The notes under the pieces: generated by a model
Seen by the model: only the letters and a program-made list of their open reading frames with translations
What the model was told of the DNA's origin: nothing
Database searches by the model: none
Shown: one piece after another, positions 62,764 to 64,000 of the stretch
Layout of the letters: every line of letters starts with the position of its first letter
Position numbering within the stretch: the stretch's first letter is position 1
DNA from: Fluviicola sp.
Lineage (GTDB): Bacteria > Bacteroidota > Bacteroidia > Flavobacteriales_D > Crocinitomicaceae
DNA length: 64,000 bases
Assembly (NCBI RefSeq): GCF_039596395.1
Contig: NZ_JBCNJT010000001.1
Span: 1,895,315-1,959,314, forward strand
Direction: 5' to 3'
Program-made: the position numbers and the translations under genes

Positions 62764-63108
62764 ATGAAAGCAATGAAAAACCTATTTACATTACTAGTAC
62801 TATTTTTAGTTTCCAACGGAGTGAACGCACAACACGTTTATTCGGTGAATTACGAATCACAGGCGGATGTGAAAGTGTTTGTGGTAGACTATGAGTCGCA
62901 GGCCGACCTGAAGGTTTACAAGGTCCAATATTCTTCCCAGGCAAGCGGAAATGACGGAAAATGGTTCTTCGTGGATTATGAAAGCCAGGCAAAAAAGTCT
63001 ATCTATTTTGTCAAGTATGAAAGTCAGGCGGATTTGAAGATCTATTTCGTGGATTACGAGAGCCAGGCAGGTTGGATCAATAACAGCAAGAAGCAACTGA
63101 TGTATTAA
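62764..63108 (+). CDS. Secreted YESQAD-repeat protein (DUF6150 type)
   Basis: A 114-aa exported protein with a signal peptide ending near GVNAQ. The mature part is six copies of a 13-16-residue beta repeat: VYSVNYESQADVK, VFVVDYESQADLK, VYKVQYSSQAS, WFFVDYESQAKKS, IYFVKYESQADLK, IYFVDYESQAGW. This is the pattern I recall for the DUF6150 family, whose function is unknown. ATG 62764 is chosen (62773 is possible); the in-frame ATG 62725 lies in the repeat spacer and adds non-signal residues. Confidence 0.82.
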   Translation: MKAMKNLFTLLVLFLVSNGVNAQHVYSVNYESQADVKVFVVDYESQADLKVYKVQYSSQASGNDGKWFFVDYESQAKKSIYFVKYESQADLKIYFVDYESQAGWINNSKKQLMY

Positions 63109-63190
63109 TTGAAAATTGATAATGTTAAATTGAAAAGAAATAAATGCAAAGCATCTTTTCAATTGTCAATTCTCCATTTTCAATTATTTT
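63109..63190. repeat. AATTGAAAA long inverted repeat, terminator-like
   Basis: The whole spacer folds on itself: AATTGAAAAGA (63128-63138) with TCTTTTCAATT (63154-63164), extended by outer arms AATTGAAAATTGA and TCAATT...TTTCAATT. The Ts after the right arm could terminate the YESQAD gene. Confidence 0.6.
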
Positions 63191-63196
63191 CGCGGT

Positions 63197-64000
63197 ATGT
63201 GGCTAAAGAACCTGGTTAAATACTATTTCAGCAAACGCATACATCGTGACAAACTGCATCCTTCAGTTGGTATTCAGCAGCGCGCTTTGATGCAGCATTA
63301 CCGGCTTGCGCAAAAAAACGGGCAAGTTCCTGCTTTCAATACAACCGGGTTCAAGGTTTTTTCCCAGTTTGAAGAAGACGGGCTTTTATTGTTCCTCTTT
63401 TCACTGATGGGCGAAGGAAGCAAAACATTTATTGAAATCGGTTCAAACGACGGGATCAACAGTAATTGCAGCAACCTGGCTATTCATTTTGGCTGGTCGG
63501 GCCTGTTTTTTGAAGGCGATGCAAAGCTCATTCGCCGCGGGGAGAAGTTTTACTCGAAAATCCCGACTCCCTATCACCCGAAACCGAAGTATACGCAGGC
63601 AATTATCAAACGAGAAAATATTAATGAACTGATTTCAAAAGCCGGTCTTTCCGGGGAAATCGAATTGCTTTCCATTGATATTGACGGCAACGATTACTGG
63701 GTTTGGGATGCACTGACAGTCGTTCAGCCGAAGGTAGTAGTGATCGAAACCCATACCGAATTCGGTTTGGAAGACATTGTAGTTCCCTACGACCCCAATT
63801 ACATGTATCCCGGAAAACACCCGATCTATCACGGTGCAAGCGTCATTGCCATGAACAAGCTTGCCGAAAAGAAGGGTTACCGTTTGGTTGGAGCCAATGA
63901 TTTGGGCATGAACCAGATTTATATTCGAAAAGACCTCCTTTCAGACGAAGTTCCTACCGTTTCCCCCGAATCAACTTTGTGGCATCCGAAAGCCCAGGCG
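63197..64000 (+). CDS. FkbM-like SAM methyltransferase (partial, C-terminus outside window)
   Basis: 268 codons to the right edge. Residues about 75-100 carry the SAM-binding FIEIGSNDGINSNCSNLA; later ELLSIDIDGNDYWVWDAL and VVVIETHTEFG are typical of FkbM-family methyltransferases found in polysaccharide or natural-product loci. The first about 60 residues are basic and helical. The start ATG 63197 is the only one upstream of the domain in this frame. Confidence 0.75.
   Translation, partial: MWLKNLVKYYFSKRIHRDKLHPSVGIQQRALMQHYRLAQKNGQVPAFNTTGFKVFSQFEEDGLLLFLFSLMGEGSKTFIEIGSNDGINSNCSNLAIHFGWSGLFFEGDAKLIRRGEKFYSKIPTPYHPKPKYTQAIIKRENINELISKAGLSGEIELLSIDIDGNDYWVWDALTVVQPKVVVIETHTEFGLEDIVVPYDPNYMYPGKHPIYHGASVIAMNKLAEKKGYRLVGANDLGMNQIYIRKDLLSDEVPTVSPESTLWHPKAQA

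Overview
The window reads as chromosomal DNA from a Bacteroidota bacterium, most likely a Flavobacteriales member (Crocinitomicaceae/Fluviicola-like; this is inferred from gene content, not from a search). Supporting signs are type IX secretion (T9SS) C-terminal sorting domains on four secreted proteins, SprB repeats, a PorE-like envelope protein, DUF1599, GSCFA and BT_3928-type DoxX genes, a type B L31 protein, menaquinone synthesis (menB), promoters of the Bacteroidetes type (-33 TTTG / -7 TAnnTTTG), and weak Shine-Dalgarno sequences. I saw no tRNA, rRNA, CRISPR array, insertion sequence or prophage.

Layout. 1-13303 (minus strand) is a tightly packed, mostly overlapping operon: DUF1599, BT_3928-like DoxX protein, tpiA, prmA, a 1540-aa exported protein of unknown function, plsY, and a very long TPR/beta-propeller/coiled-coil protein that runs off the left edge. 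folP diverges from it at 13314. 14250-19961 (minus) holds a thioesterase, an MscS channel, menB, an AAC(3)-like acetyltransferase coupled to a WG-repeat protein, and rpmE. 20070-24632 (plus) holds a beta-helix lipoprotein and a T9SS-secreted lamin-tail/CotH protein. mdh follows. 25870-27719 is an ECF sigma factor with an anti-sigma-like membrane protein. 27728-30639 (minus) is GSCFA, a polysaccharide deacetylase and radC. 30780-33303 (plus) is a YdjM-like hydrolase, an SDR and an iron-permease-like protein with a histone-H1-like tail. 33464-36809 is a pair of paralogous T9SS proteins with SprB repeats. A GH3 lipoprotein, a small secreted protein, rluF, an M61 peptidase, a SpoIIE-type phosphatase, a transglutaminase-like protein, aroK, a class V aminotransferase, pepT, a DUF2723-like lipoprotein, a Crp/Fnr regulator and a DEAD-box helicase follow. 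52584-54071 is a second ECF/anti-sigma pair, this one with a WG repeat. 54211-55800 is a glycine-rich T9SS protein. 55949-58922 is a run of six small, mostly unrecognised genes. The right end has a GNAT-nitrilase fusion, an ABC-F gene with a structured leader, a repeat-rich spacer, a YESQAD-repeat secreted protein (DUF6150 type) and a partial FkbM-like methyltransferase gene.

How it fits together. Core metabolism, translation maintenance and lipid synthesis are interleaved with cell-envelope and secretion functions. Two sigma/anti-sigma pairs have periplasmic sensor regions built from modules normally seen in secreted or surface proteins (a CHU_C-like domain, a WG repeat). Intergenic spacers carry at least four dispersed repeat families: TTGAAC-type arrays, TAGGGGCG hairpins, CGCAGATT/TTCGGCGGAC elements and AATTATCAA palindromes. 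The most promising items for follow-up are the ABC-F leader with a 5-codon uORF and an RBS-sequestering helix, the CHU_C-bearing anti-sigma-like protein, the orphan 1540-aa operon protein, and the DUF2723-like soluble lipoprotein.
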